Below, piece after piece: positions 1 through 6,373 of a DNA stretch of 19,288 nt; within the stretch, counting starts at the first letter, position 1, and the number at the start of each line of letters is the position of its first letter. Below the pieces are notes generated by a model. That model was not told the DNA's origin. It did not search any database and saw only the letters and a list, made by a program, of their open reading frames with translations. Position numbers and translations under genes: made by a program. The DNA comes from JAKQIM01 sp964633225. GTDB taxonomy: Bacteria; Chloroflexota; Anaerolineae; Anaerolineales; UBA4823. Location of the stretch: NCBI GenBank assembly GCA_964633225.1, contig CAZWFQ010000062.1, positions 1 through 19,288 on the forward strand. Reading direction: 5' to 3'.

Positions 1-157
1 ATTGATGAACATACTCCCTATTATAACGTGAGTTCAAGATCAGCGCAGGCACCCCAATCCTACTATTTCGCGTTACAATTGGAAGCATAGGGAGGGTACA
101 CGAGGGCGTCCGCCTCGCTGCACACCCCCGTATCATCAAAGAATAAAGGAGTCGTTC
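1..157. other. Intergenic region upstream of murA
   Basis: No gene is visible in this 157-nt stretch. It holds AT-rich elements that could serve murA: a TATAAC-like hexamer at 22-27 and TACAAT at 74-79. Neither has a convincing -35 box at 16-18 nt. A small dyad (CGAGG at 101-105 against CCTCG at 113-117) lies in the probable leader. The murA ribosome binding site AAGGAG is at 146-151. The end of any upstream gene is outside the window. Confidence 0.4.
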
Positions 158-1447
158 ATGGAAAAGTTCATCATCCAGGGCGGGCAGCCCCTAAGTGGAG
201 AAGTCACCCCCGCTGGCAATAAGAACGCCGCTTTACCGCTGCTGGCCGCCTGCCTGCTGACCGATGAGCCAGTCATCTTGCACAATGTTCCCGAAATCCG
301 CGATGTCATCTCAATGCGCTCACTGCTTGAAAGCCTGGGCGTGATAACCGAAAGGATTGCCCCGCATACCTGGAAGATCCAGGCCAAAGACGTCCGCCCG
401 GCCGACCTGGACCCCGATCTTTGCCGCGGCATTCGTGCCTCCATCCTCCTGGCTGGCCCCATGGTGGCACGCGCCGGCAATTTGCAGCTCCCGCCCCCTG
501 GCGGCGACGTGATTGGACGCCGCCGCGTCGATACCCACATCCTTGCCATCCGCTCCCTGGGCGCAGAAGCGGAATACGACCGCTCCAATCGCGTCTTTGA
601 TTTCAAGAGCAAGGGCCTGAAGGGCGCCGACATCCTACTCGATGAAGCCAGTGTTACCGCAACCGAAAATGCCATCATGGCCGCCGTGACAGCCCATGGG
701 GATACGATTTTACGCAATGCTGCTTCTGAGCCGCACATCCAGGAATTGTGCCGCCTGCTGAACAAGATGGGCGCCCAGATCAATCATATTGGCTCTAACA
801 CCCTCAAAATTCATGGGGTTCCTAAGCTTCACGGCGCCGAATTTACTATTGGGCCCGACTATTTAGAAGTGGTCAGTTTCATCGGCGCCGCCGTGGTCAC
901 GCATGGTTCCATTCGCATCCGCAATGCCGGGCCAGAATACCTGGGCATGATCCGGCTGGTGCTTGGCCGTCTGGGCGTTGATTGGCAGGTAGAAGGCCAG
1001 GATCTGATCGTGCCCGCCGAACAGCGCCTGATGGTTGAACCTGACCTCGGCGACGCCATCCCCACCATTAACGTCATGCCCTGGCCGGCCTTCCCCACCG
1101 ACCTGATGAGCATCGCCATCATCATCAGCACACAGTCCAAAGGCAGCGTGTTGTTCCACGATTGGATGTACCCCAGCCGCATGTTCTTCACCGATAAGCT
1201 GCTCGGCATGGGTGCCCAGATTGTGCTTTGCGACCCACACCGCTGCATCGTCCAGGGGCCAACCCCCCTGGTTGGTGAGAAAATGGAAAGCCCCGATATT
1301 CGCGCTGGCATGGCCCTCGTCTTAGCGGCCCTGGCTGCCGAAGGGAGATCTGTGATCCGCAACGTAGGCCAGATCGACCGCGGTTACGAGCGCATCGACG
1401 AAAAACTTCGCGCCCTGGGAGCGCGCATTGAAAGAGAAACTGCCTAG
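158..1447 (+). CDS. murA: UDP-N-acetylglucosamine 1-carboxyvinyltransferase (MurA), Asp-type
   Basis: MurA catalyses the first committed step of peptidoglycan synthesis in the cytoplasm, transferring enolpyruvate from PEP to UDP-GlcNAc. The 429-residue length is normal for the family. Visible landmarks are GNKNAALP (20-27) with the PEP-contacting Lys22, Arg93 in GIRASIL, PAFPTD (310-315) with the catalytic-base Asp315, DIRAG (380-384) with Arg382, and IDRGYERI (406-413) with Arg408. The active-site loop reads PPGGDVIGRRRVD. Residue 117 is Asp (codon GAC, 506-508), where E. coli MurA has Cys115. This is the arrangement of the naturally fosfomycin-insensitive MurA of Mycobacterium tuberculosis, also Asp117. 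ATG 158 is chosen because AAGGAG lies 6 nt upstream and the first residues align with the family N-terminus. The gene stands alone and ends at a strong terminator shared with trx. The family call is very secure; the resistance phenotype is inferred. Confidence 0.97.
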   Translation: MEKFIIQGGQPLSGEVTPAGNKNAALPLLAACLLTDEPVILHNVPEIRDVISMRSLLESLGVITERIAPHTWKIQAKDVRPADLDPDLCRGIRASILLAGPMVARAGNLQLPPPGGDVIGRRRVDTHILAIRSLGAEAEYDRSNRVFDFKSKGLKGADILLDEASVTATENAIMAAVTAHGDTILRNAASEPHIQELCRLLNKMGAQINHIGSNTLKIHGVPKLHGAEFTIGPDYLEVVSFIGAAVVTHGSIRIRNAGPEYLGMIRLVLGRLGVDWQVEGQDLIVPAEQRLMVEPDLGDAIPTINVMPWPAFPTDLMSIAIIISTQSKGSVLFHDWMYPSRMFFTDKLLGMGAQIVLCDPHRCIVQGPTPLVGEKMESPDIRAGMALVLAALAAEGRSVIRNVGQIDRGYERIDEKLRALGARIERETA

Positions 1448-1465
1448 CAATCACACCGCTTGTTT

Positions 1466-1515
1466 CAGAATCAAAAACGGAGCCAGGCTTGGGCTTGGCT
1501 CCGCTTTTGATTCTG
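1466..1515. terminator. Bidirectional terminator between murA and trx
   Basis: A 20-bp stem with a single mismatch pairs 1466-1485 with 1496-1515 around a 10-nt loop. The GC-rich core (CGGAGCCA with TGGCTCCG) is flanked by A-rich and T-rich arms, so both strands end in a short T-rich stretch. It sits between the convergent murA stop (1447) and trx stop (1519), as expected of a shared intrinsic terminator. Confidence 0.85.
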
Positions 1516-1518
1516 GAC

Positions 1519-1866
1519 TTATTTAGCAGTTTGCGTAACTTCTAAAAATTGCGCAACCGCGGTTCGAAGCATTGGCTCAGGCAGGGCGCCCACCTGACGG
1601 TGGATCACCTTTCCCCCAGCCACAAACAACAAGGTCGGGATACCCTGCACGCCATACTTAGAGGCCCACTCTGAATCCTCATCCGTATTTACTTTGGCAA
1701 CCAAAAGCTTGCCTGCATTTTCTTTAGCAATCTTATCCAAAATTGGCGCCACCATCTTACATGGTCCACACCACGGCGCCCAGAAATCCACGATCACGGG
1801 CACAGCAGATTGTAAGACCGTTTTTTCAAAAGCAGCATCGGTCACATGTATAGGTTCTTCAATCAT
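1519..1866 (-). CDS. trxA: Thioredoxin
   Basis: A small cytoplasmic thiol-disulfide oxidoreductase that reduces disulfides in enzymes such as ribonucleotide reductase and peroxiredoxins, and is itself recharged by thioredoxin reductase. The 115-residue protein shows the complete fold signature: VIVDFWAPWCGPCK, with the redox pair Cys33 and Cys36 in WCGPC, and the cis-proline loop GIPTLL near residue 77. There is no signal peptide, so it is cytosolic. ATG at 1866 is preceded by GGAGGAG (1874-1880 on the plus strand) at a good spacing. It lies 77 nt downstream of the osmC-family gene on the same strand, so the two may form a thiol and oxidative stress pair. The coding end abuts the shared terminator with murA. 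The assignment is very secure; the symbol follows the generic naming. Confidence 0.96.
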   Translation of the reverse strand: MIEEPIHVTDAAFEKTVLQSAVPVIVDFWAPWCGPCKMVAPILDKIAKENAGKLLVAKVNTDEDSEWASKYGVQGIPTLLFVAGGKVIHRQVGALPEPMLRTAVAQFLEVTQTAK

Positions 1867-1922
1867 AGAAAATCTCCTCCATTTGGGTTACAGTGTCATA
1901 ATTTAGATGCAGGTAACTGCTT

Positions 1923-1937
1923 TTGGTTACAAACCAA
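1923..1937. repeat. Short perfect inverted repeat between osmC and trx
   Basis: TTGGTT (1923-1928) and AACCAA (1932-1937) form a perfect 6-bp hairpin with a 3-nt loop. It lies just after the osmC stop in the osmC-trx intergenic stretch. On the minus strand, the direction of transcription, it is not followed by a T-run, so a simple terminator is unlikely. It could be a weak processing or stability element, or chance. Confidence 0.35.
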
Positions 1938-1943
1938 TTTTGC

Positions 1944-2381
1944 CTATTCGTCCTCGGCCTGCCCGGGCGCCAAAATACGGTAGCTGGAGCGTACCTGCGC
2001 CGCAGCCCGCAGCATGGCGCTGGCCGAGCAGTATTTTTCCTCTGAGAGTTGGATCGCCTGCTCCAAAGCCTTGGGGTCAATATTCTCGCCCCATACCAGG
2101 TAGGTCACCTCAATCTCTGTAAAGATCATCGGGTAAGTCTCTGCCCGCTTGCCGCGCACTTTCACTTTCAAGGCCTGCATGGGCTGGCGTTTCTTGCGCA
2201 TAATATCTGCGATGTCCATGCCCGTACAGCCCGCCACGCCAGTCAACAGCAATTCCATGGGCGAGATACCTGGCTTCTCGTCAATCGTTCCCATCTGAAC
2301 ACTTCCGCCAGTTACATTACGCCCAATAAAAGCCCCCTCGCCTTGCCATTCAGCTACCACTTCTCGCCAGGTTTCTCCCAT
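1944..2381 (-). CDS. OsmC/Ohr family peroxiredoxin-like protein
   Basis: OsmC-family proteins are cytoplasmic dimers that detoxify organic hydroperoxides with two cysteines. The 145-residue length is typical. The first conserved cysteine is in GVAGCTGMDIADIM (Cys52), preceded by SPMELLLTGVAG. The second is in LSEEKYCSASAML (Cys118). Both are present, so the reactive pair is intact. The pattern resembles the OsmC/YhfA-like branch more than classical Ohr, but the subfamily cannot be settled by eye. ATG 2381 has AGAGGA about 6 nt upstream (2388-2393 on the plus strand). The gene reads in the same direction as trx, 77 nt upstream of it, and is divergent from scpA. A thiol-dependent peroxidase beside thioredoxin fits a shared redox role, which is inference from position. 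Confidence 0.9.
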   Translation of the reverse strand: MGETWREVVAEWQGEGAFIGRNVTGGSVQMGTIDEKPGISPMELLLTGVAGCTGMDIADIMRKKRQPMQALKVKVRGKRAETYPMIFTEIEVTYLVWGENIDPKALEQAIQLSEEKYCSASAMLRAAAQVRSSYRILAPGQAEDE

Positions 2382-2412
2382 TTTATTTCCTCTAGGTGCT
2401 ACTCATCTTTGC

Positions 2413-2441
2413 GTTATGAACTAAATTTTTTGGCGCTGCAA
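2413..2441 (-). promoter_or_regulatory. Weak candidate promoter for osmC-trx
   Basis: On the minus strand TTGCAG (2436-2441) and CATAAC (2413-2418) are separated by exactly 17 nt and lie about 30 nt upstream of the osmC start. Each hexamer is only a partial match to the housekeeping consensus, so this is a tentative call. Confidence 0.3.
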
Positions 2442-2489
2442 GAAGGCCAGGTTGATATAGCAATCTACGCAACGATTAGTAAGTATAGC

Positions 2490-2525
2490 ATGACGGTAAC
2501 GAATTGTCAGGTATAATCACGCCCA
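2490..2525 (+). promoter_or_regulatory. scpA promoter giving an apparently leaderless mRNA
   Basis: A perfect -10 hexamer TATAAT lies at 2512-2517, with a -35-like ATGACG at 2490-2495 (16-nt spacer). Transcription would be expected to start about 7 nt after the -10 box, at 2524-2525. The A of the scpA ATG is at 2525. No Shine-Dalgarno sequence is visible upstream of that ATG, which agrees with a leaderless transcript. Confidence 0.65.
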
Positions 2526-3160
2526 TGAGCTTCACCACCGCTGGCCATCAGATTGCCAATTACACCGTTGCCACCCCCATCTACGAAGGCCCCCTGGACC
2601 TACTCCTGCAACTCATCGAGCGGGCCGAGTTGGATATCACACGCTTGGCATTGGCCCAGGTCACCGATCAATACCTGGCGCACCTGCACCGCATCGAAGA
2701 CCTGCCCACGGATGAGGTTTCAGCTTTCCTGGTCATCGCCAGCAAACTCTTGCAAATAAAATCTGAAGCTTTGCTCCCACGCCCGCCCGTGCGCGAAACC
2801 GGCGAAGAAGATCCGGGTGAAGAACTGGCGCGCCAGCTCCTGGCCTACAAACGCTACCGCCAGATAGCTGAGCTGCTAGATCAGCGTCANNNNNNNNNNN
2901 NNNNNNNNNNNNNNNNNNNNNNNNNNNNNNNNNNNNNNNNNNNNNNNNNNNNNNNNNNNNNNNNNNNNNNNNNNNNNNNNNNNNNNNNNACCTCCCGGCA
3001 CACCCGCCTGGAAGTGGTGGTCACTTTTCTGGCACTGCTCGAACTGGTCAAACGCCACCTGGTAAGCGCCAATCAAGAAAAGCTCTTTGGCGAGATCGCC
3101 ATCGAAGTCTCTGAACATTGGACAGAAGACCAGGAGATCGAGACCGAGTTTGGCGAATGA
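2525..3160 (+). CDS. scpA: Segregation and condensation protein A (ScpA), interrupted by an assembly gap
   Basis: ScpA is the kleisin subunit of the Smc-ScpA-ScpB condensin that compacts and segregates the chromosome. The N-terminal part has the family signature YEGPLDLLLQLIERAELDI, then a helical region with SKLLQIKSEALLPRP and ARQLLAYKRYRQIAELL. The C-terminal winged helix that binds the Smc head is seen after the gap as RLEVVVTFLALLELVKRHL and the EKLFGEIAIE strand. A 100-N gap (2890-2989) removes the middle. The frame is the same on both sides. In B. subtilis ScpA, as recalled, the corresponding segment is roughly 85-90 residues, whereas 100 nt allow about 33, so the true gap is probably longer. 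ATG 2525 is preferred over an upstream in-frame TTG (2504), which would lie ahead of the -10 box. scpB is not adjacent; the next gene is convergent. Confidence 0.93.
   Translation: MSFTTAGHQIANYTVATPIYEGPLDLLLQLIERAELDITRLALAQVTDQYLAHLHRIEDLPTDEVSAFLVIASKLLQIKSEALLPRPPVRETGEEDPGEELARQLLAYKRYRQIAELLDQRXXXXXXXXXXXXXXXXXXXXXXXXXXXXXXXXXXTSRHTRLEVVVTFLALLELVKRHLVSANQEKLFGEIAIEVSEHWTEDQEIETEFGE
2890..2989. other. Assembly gap (100 N) inside scpA
   Basis: Exactly 100 N, a common fixed-size placeholder for a gap of unknown length. It lies inside scpA; the frame is preserved across it, but the encoded protein would be shorter than the family norm. Confidence 0.95.
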
Positions 3161-3165
3161 AACAA

Positions 3166-3203
3166 CGAGCGTGAGGTAGTAAAATTTCATCGCCTCACGC
3201 TCG
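3166..3203. terminator. Terminator hairpin between scpA and xth
   Basis: A perfect 11-bp stem pairs CGAGCGTGAGG (3166-3176) with CCTCACGCTCG (3193-3203) around a 16-nt AT-rich loop. It sits 5 nt after the scpA stop and 19 nt from the convergent xth stop, so it probably ends both transcripts. A short CTGCTTT follows on the plus strand; there is no long T-run. Confidence 0.7.
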
Positions 3204-3222
3204 CTGCTTTAGAAACTACAAC

Positions 3223-3990
3223 TCAATCGGCAGTTAACAGCGTGACCGGGCAGTGGTCTGAACCCAGCACTTCGTCGTGCACCAGTACATCCTGCACACG
3301 TTCCGTTAATGCTTCAGAAACCATGAAGTAATCCAGCCGCCAGCCAATATTACGCGGCCGGGCATTCATGCGGTAGGTCCACCACGTGTACTGCACGCGT
3401 TCAGGGTACAACTTCCGGAACACATCCACAAAACCATGCGCCAGGTAGTGGTCAATCCAGACACGCTCTTCTGGCAAGAAGCCAGAAGTAGCTTTGTTTT
3501 CCTTGGGGTTGCGCAGGTCAATTTCCTGGTGAGCAGTATTGAAGTCGCCACAGATCACAATGCGCTCTCCAGAGGCGTGCTGTTGGTTGCAGATCTCTAA
3601 CAAACGGGCATAGAACGCCAATTTATAATCCACGCGATCCTGGCCGCGTCCACCATTCGGAAAGTAGATGTTATATAACAGGAAGTCTGGGTGCCGGGTA
3701 CACACAACCCGGCCTTCAACATCAAACTCCGGTAACCCCAAACCAATCTGAACATCCAAAGGGGGCTGGCGCACCAGGGTCAAAACGCCCGAATAACCAG
3801 GTCGTTCGGCCGGATTCCAATAGGCCTGGTAGCCGCTGAATTTCTCCAACTGCTCCACAGCCAGTTGATCGGGGCGCGCTTTGATCTCTTGCAGGCAGAT
3901 CACATCCGCCTGTTGAGCATCCAACCACTCCCAGGCGCCCTTATCTAACGCCGCCCGGATGCCGTTCACATTCCAGGTTACGATCCTCAT
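3223..3990 (-). CDS. xth: Exodeoxyribonuclease III (AP endonuclease, EEP superfamily)
   Basis: This enzyme cleaves DNA 5' to abasic sites in base excision repair and has 3'-5' exonuclease and phosphatase activity. It is a cytoplasmic, Mg-dependent enzyme. From ATG 3990 the protein is 255 residues. All active-site landmarks of the exonuclease-endonuclease-phosphatase fold are present: Asn7 in WNVNGIRA, Glu35 in LQEIK, Tyr109 in YNIYFPNG, Asp149 and Asn151 in GDFNTAH, Asp220 in WRLDYF, and Asp245-His246 in GSDHCPV. ATG 3990 is chosen because MRIVTWNVNG matches the family N-terminus. An in-frame TTG at 4008 would overlap degV and has no support. The ribosome binding site is weak (GGGG within the 10-nt spacer). 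The start lies 10 nt after the degV stop, so degV-xth is probably one transcript. The family call is very secure. Confidence 0.95.
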   Translation of the reverse strand: MRIVTWNVNGIRAALDKGAWEWLDAQQADVICLQEIKARPDQLAVEQLEKFSGYQAYWNPAERPGYSGVLTLVRQPPLDVQIGLGLPEFDVEGRVVCTRHPDFLLYNIYFPNGGRGQDRVDYKLAFYARLLEICNQQHASGERIVICGDFNTAHQEIDLRNPKENKATSGFLPEERVWIDHYLAHGFVDVFRKLYPERVQYTWWTYRMNARPRNIGWRLDYFMVSEALTERVQDVLVHDEVLGSDHCPVTLLTAD

Positions 3991-4000
3991 CGGCCCGCCC

Positions 4001-4864
4001 CTACTCAAGCCCTTCCATCAGTTCCATCGGCACGACTGCCACCCCTACAATCCCAGGGCCCGTATGCACGCCCAACACCGGCGAAATACGGAGTATTTCC
4101 AGCTTGCCAACATTCAGCTTCTGTTGTAAAAGTTCGGCCATTTTATCGGCCTGCTCGGCAAAGCGCCCGTGCAGCACCGTGACCCACACCGGCGCCGTAC
4201 TGCCATACAAATTCACCAGGTGCTCGCCAATTGTTTCAATCGATCGCTGGATAGTGCGCTCTTTACCCACCGTGCTATATTTGCCATCAGCCTTGTCCAC
4301 CTTGATGATCGGCTTGATGCGCAGCAGCATACCTGCCAGCGCCTGCACCCGACCGATCCGCCCGCCTCGCGCCAGGTATTCTAATGTTTCCAGCGTGTAG
4401 ATCAACTCGGTAGAAGCGCGAATCTTATCTAACCGTTCCAAGATGAACTCCCGGCTGCGCCCAGCGCGCGCCATCAACGCCGCCGCCAAAACCTGAAAGC
4501 GCTCGCCCCCCGAAAGGGTCATCGTATCCACCAGATGGATAAGATTGTTCGAAACCTGTTCAGCTCCCACGCGGGCTGATTGAATCGTCCCACTCAGCCC
4601 TGAAGAAATGTGAACCGAGATCACTTCCTCGCCCGCATCCGTCAGCTTACGGTAGAGCTCAGCAAATATGCCCGCCGACGGTTGAGCCGTGGTTGGAATT
4701 TGCGGCCGCATCGCCTCCAGGCGGTTATAAAAATCATCTGCCGAGATATCTTCTGAGTTAACTTCACCCTCAGGAAATTGAATGAAGAGAGGTGCTATCG
4801 CAATCCCCAATTCCTTCCTTTCATTAATCGGCATATCAGATGCAGAATCCGTTACAATCTTCAT
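4001..4864 (-). CDS. DegV family fatty-acid-binding protein
   Basis: DegV/FakB proteins bind a long-chain fatty acid and, where a FakA kinase exists, present it for phosphorylation so it can enter phospholipid synthesis. The protein has 287 residues from ATG 4864, normal for the family. Visible landmarks are the start MKIVTDSASD (the TDS ligand-loop motif), PTTAQPSAG at 57-65, and HISSGLSGTIQSAR at 85-98, the conserved loop around the fatty-acid carboxylate. The C-terminal domain carries ARGGRIGRVQALAG and ends in SPVLGVHTGPGIVGVAV. ATG 4864 is chosen because GGAGGAA (4871-4877 on the plus strand) lies 6 nt upstream and the sequence matches the family start. Translation further upstream gives an unrelated low-complexity stretch. 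No fakA is in the window, so the partner is unknown. xth follows 10 nt after the stop. Confidence 0.93.
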   Translation of the reverse strand: MKIVTDSASDMPINERKELGIAIAPLFIQFPEGEVNSEDISADDFYNRLEAMRPQIPTTAQPSAGIFAELYRKLTDAGEEVISVHISSGLSGTIQSARVGAEQVSNNLIHLVDTMTLSGGERFQVLAAALMARAGRSREFILERLDKIRASTELIYTLETLEYLARGGRIGRVQALAGMLLRIKPIIKVDKADGKYSTVGKERTIQRSIETIGEHLVNLYGSTAPVWVTVLHGRFAEQADKMAELLQQKLNVGKLEILRISPVLGVHTGPGIVGVAVVPMELMEGLE

Positions 4865-4906
4865 AGGTCTTTCCTCCAGGTGCAGGTAAAATGATTGGTA
4901 AATAAA

Positions 4907-4915
4907 AGTATAACA
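4907..4915 (-). promoter_or_regulatory. Extended -10 promoter of degV-xth
   Basis: On the minus strand the sequence reads TGTTATACT, an extended -10 (TG-n-TATACT). It lies about 45 nt upstream of the degV start. No good -35 hexamer is present at 17 nt, which is acceptable for an extended -10 promoter. The place where a -35 would sit is occupied by the palindrome at 4927-4942. Confidence 0.55.
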
Positions 4916-4926
4916 TGTCTTGTCAT

Positions 4927-4942
4927 ATTTCGATATCGAAAT
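4927..4942. promoter_or_regulatory. Perfect 16-bp palindrome, candidate operator
   Basis: ATTTCGATATCGAAAT is identical to its own reverse complement over 16 bp. It occupies the -30 to -45 zone relative to the degV extended -10 and lies about 40 nt upstream of the hisS -10-like box. A dimeric regulator bound there could act on degV, hisS or both. The cognate regulator is not identifiable from this window. Confidence 0.45.
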
Positions 4943-4982
4943 CGATCTTGCATGATCCATATCCTTTCACTGTTTTATATGT

Positions 4983-4988
4983 TAAAAT
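4983..4988 (+). promoter_or_regulatory. Candidate -10 box for hisS
   Basis: TAAAAT at 4983-4988 lies 42 nt upstream of the hisS ATG in an AT-rich context (TTTTATATGTTAAAAT). No clear -35 hexamer is seen, so only the -10 is called. Confidence 0.4.
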
Positions 4989-5030
4989 CGGGCAGTTGAA
5001 CGCATCACCCTGATGTAAAGGATCATTCTT

Positions 5031-6308
5031 ATGAAACAGATCATCCAGCCCCTCAAGGGCACCCGCGATTTTTACCCCGAAGTGATGGCGGCGCGCACCT
5101 GGCTCTATAACCTTTTGCGTGAAGTTTCAGAATCTTTCGGGTACCAGGAATATGACGGCCCCTTCTTAGAGCCGCTAGCGCTGTACGCCGCCAAATCTGG
5201 CGAAGAGTTGGTCAAAGAGCAGTCCTTTGTCTTTCCAGACCGCGGCGGCGATCTGATCACCTTGCGCCCAGAGCTAACCCCCAGCCTGGCGCGCATGGTC
5301 GCACAGCACCAACGCCAATTGGTCTATCCACTGCGTTGGTGGTCGTTTGGCCCCTTCTGGCGCTACGAGCGGCCCCAAAAAGGCCGCACGCGTGAATTCT
5401 TTCAGTGGAACGTAGATCTTTTGGGTATCGACAGCCCCGAAGCAGATGCCGAATTGGTGACCATCATCGCCACCCTTTTCCAGAAAGCGGGCCTGTCGCC
5501 CGAAGAAGTTGTCATCCTGGTCAACAATCGCCGCCTGTTGGATGCTGAGTTGACCGCTGCCGGCGTGCTTGACGAGCAAAAGCCATCCGTGCTGCGTTGG
5601 ATTGACCGGCGCGACAAGCTAAACCCAGCCGACTGGGAAGCCTACGCCAGCGAAATCGGCTTGCACAGCCAACAGGTAGAAGCGATCAAGACCACGCTTG
5701 GCGATACTGAGCTGTGGCGCAAATCAGATGAATTGGTGCGCCTCTTTGCGGCAGTTCAGGCACTGGGTACTGCTGCCTATATCAAATACGACCCCGGTAT
5801 TGTGCGCGGGTTGGATTACTACACAGGCACCGTCTTCGAAGCCTACGAGATTCGCGGCGATGTGCGTCGCGCCGTCTTGGGCGGCGGGCGCTACAACAAC
5901 CTGCTAGCCGATGTGGGCGGCGAACCCCTCCCCGGCGTGGGGTTTGCCATGGGCGACGTGGTGATCACACTGATCCTTGAAGCGCGCGGGCTCATCCCAC
6001 CCGCCGCCAACGCCAACCCGGCCAATGTACTGGTGACCGTCTTCGATCCAGAGCTTCAGCCCGCTTCCCTGTCGCTGGCAGCCGCACTGCGCCAGGCTGG
6101 TTTACGCGTCAATTGCTACCCCGAGCCAGCCAAGCTGCCCAAGCAGTTCAAATACGCCGATCGCCTGGGCATTCGCGTGGCAGCCGTCATCGGGCCCGAC
6201 GAAGCAGCCAATAGCCAGGTAACCATCAAAGATCTACAACAAGGCACCCAGCAGACCATCAACCGGTCAGATGCTGCCGCCCAAATCCAAAAAATATTAT
6301 CCCAATGA
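5031..6308 (+). CDS. hisS: Histidyl-tRNA synthetase
   Basis: A class II aminoacyl-tRNA synthetase that charges tRNA-His with histidine in the cytoplasm. The 425-residue length is typical. It has LKGTRDFYPE near the N-terminus (8-17), motif 2 in FGPFWRYERPQKGRTREFFQ (Arg111, Arg113, with the loop to 125), and the histidine-specific RGLDYYTGTVFEAY (259-272). Motif 3 is the GGGRYNNLL (284-292) and GVGFAMGD (302-309) region. An anticodon-binding domain follows from about residue 330 to the end. The histidine-specific motif and the anticodon domain together favour a real HisRS over the paralogue HisZ. ATG 5031 has AAAGGAT 7 nt upstream. The gene is monocistronic as seen here, divergent from degV and convergent with the epimerase-like gene. 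The assignment is very secure. Confidence 0.96.
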   Translation: MKQIIQPLKGTRDFYPEVMAARTWLYNLLREVSESFGYQEYDGPFLEPLALYAAKSGEELVKEQSFVFPDRGGDLITLRPELTPSLARMVAQHQRQLVYPLRWWSFGPFWRYERPQKGRTREFFQWNVDLLGIDSPEADAELVTIIATLFQKAGLSPEEVVILVNNRRLLDAELTAAGVLDEQKPSVLRWIDRRDKLNPADWEAYASEIGLHSQQVEAIKTTLGDTELWRKSDELVRLFAAVQALGTAAYIKYDPGIVRGLDYYTGTVFEAYEIRGDVRRAVLGGGRYNNLLADVGGEPLPGVGFAMGDVVITLILEARGLIPPAANANPANVLVTVFDPELQPASLSLAAALRQAGLRVNCYPEPAKLPKQFKYADRLGIRVAAVIGPDEAANSQVTIKDLQQGTQQTINRSDAAAQIQKILSQ

Positions 6309-6373
6309 AATTTTGCTAAAATCGTTGGTCAACAAGATCGTGTGACGGTGATCGTTAGCGAGATGACAGTTTC
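6309..6373. other. Convergent intergenic spacer hisS / epimerase gene
   Basis: Only 65 nt separate the two stops. The best structure is a bulged weak stem (AAC-aa-GATC with GATC-GTT, 6331-6356) with no T-run, so no convincing intrinsic terminator is seen. Confidence 0.3.

Larger units (their letters stand above)
4865..5030. other. Divergent degV-hisS regulatory region
   Basis: This AT-rich region separates divergent degV and hisS. It holds an extended -10 for degV, a perfect 16-bp palindrome at 4927-4942, a -10-like TAAAAT for hisS at 4983-4988, and AAAGGAT (5017-5023), the hisS ribosome binding site. No small gene is evident. Confidence 0.6.

Noticed and set aside
136..1454. Several open frames of 60-215 codons antisense to murA
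   Set aside because: They overlap a fully recognisable murA, have no family resemblance or ribosome binding site, and have composition typical of antisense shadows in GC-rich DNA.
3991..4008. A TTG start for xth overlapping degV
   Set aside because: The ATG at 3990 matches the family N-terminus exactly; the six extra residues are not part of the fold.
4865..4960. An upstream extension of degV by 32 codons
   Set aside because: The extension has no similarity to the family, crosses the promoter and palindrome, and ATG 4864 has a strong GGAGGAA site.
6331..6356. A possible terminator between hisS and the epimerase gene
   Set aside because: The stem is short, bulged and lacks a T-run, so it does not support a terminator call.
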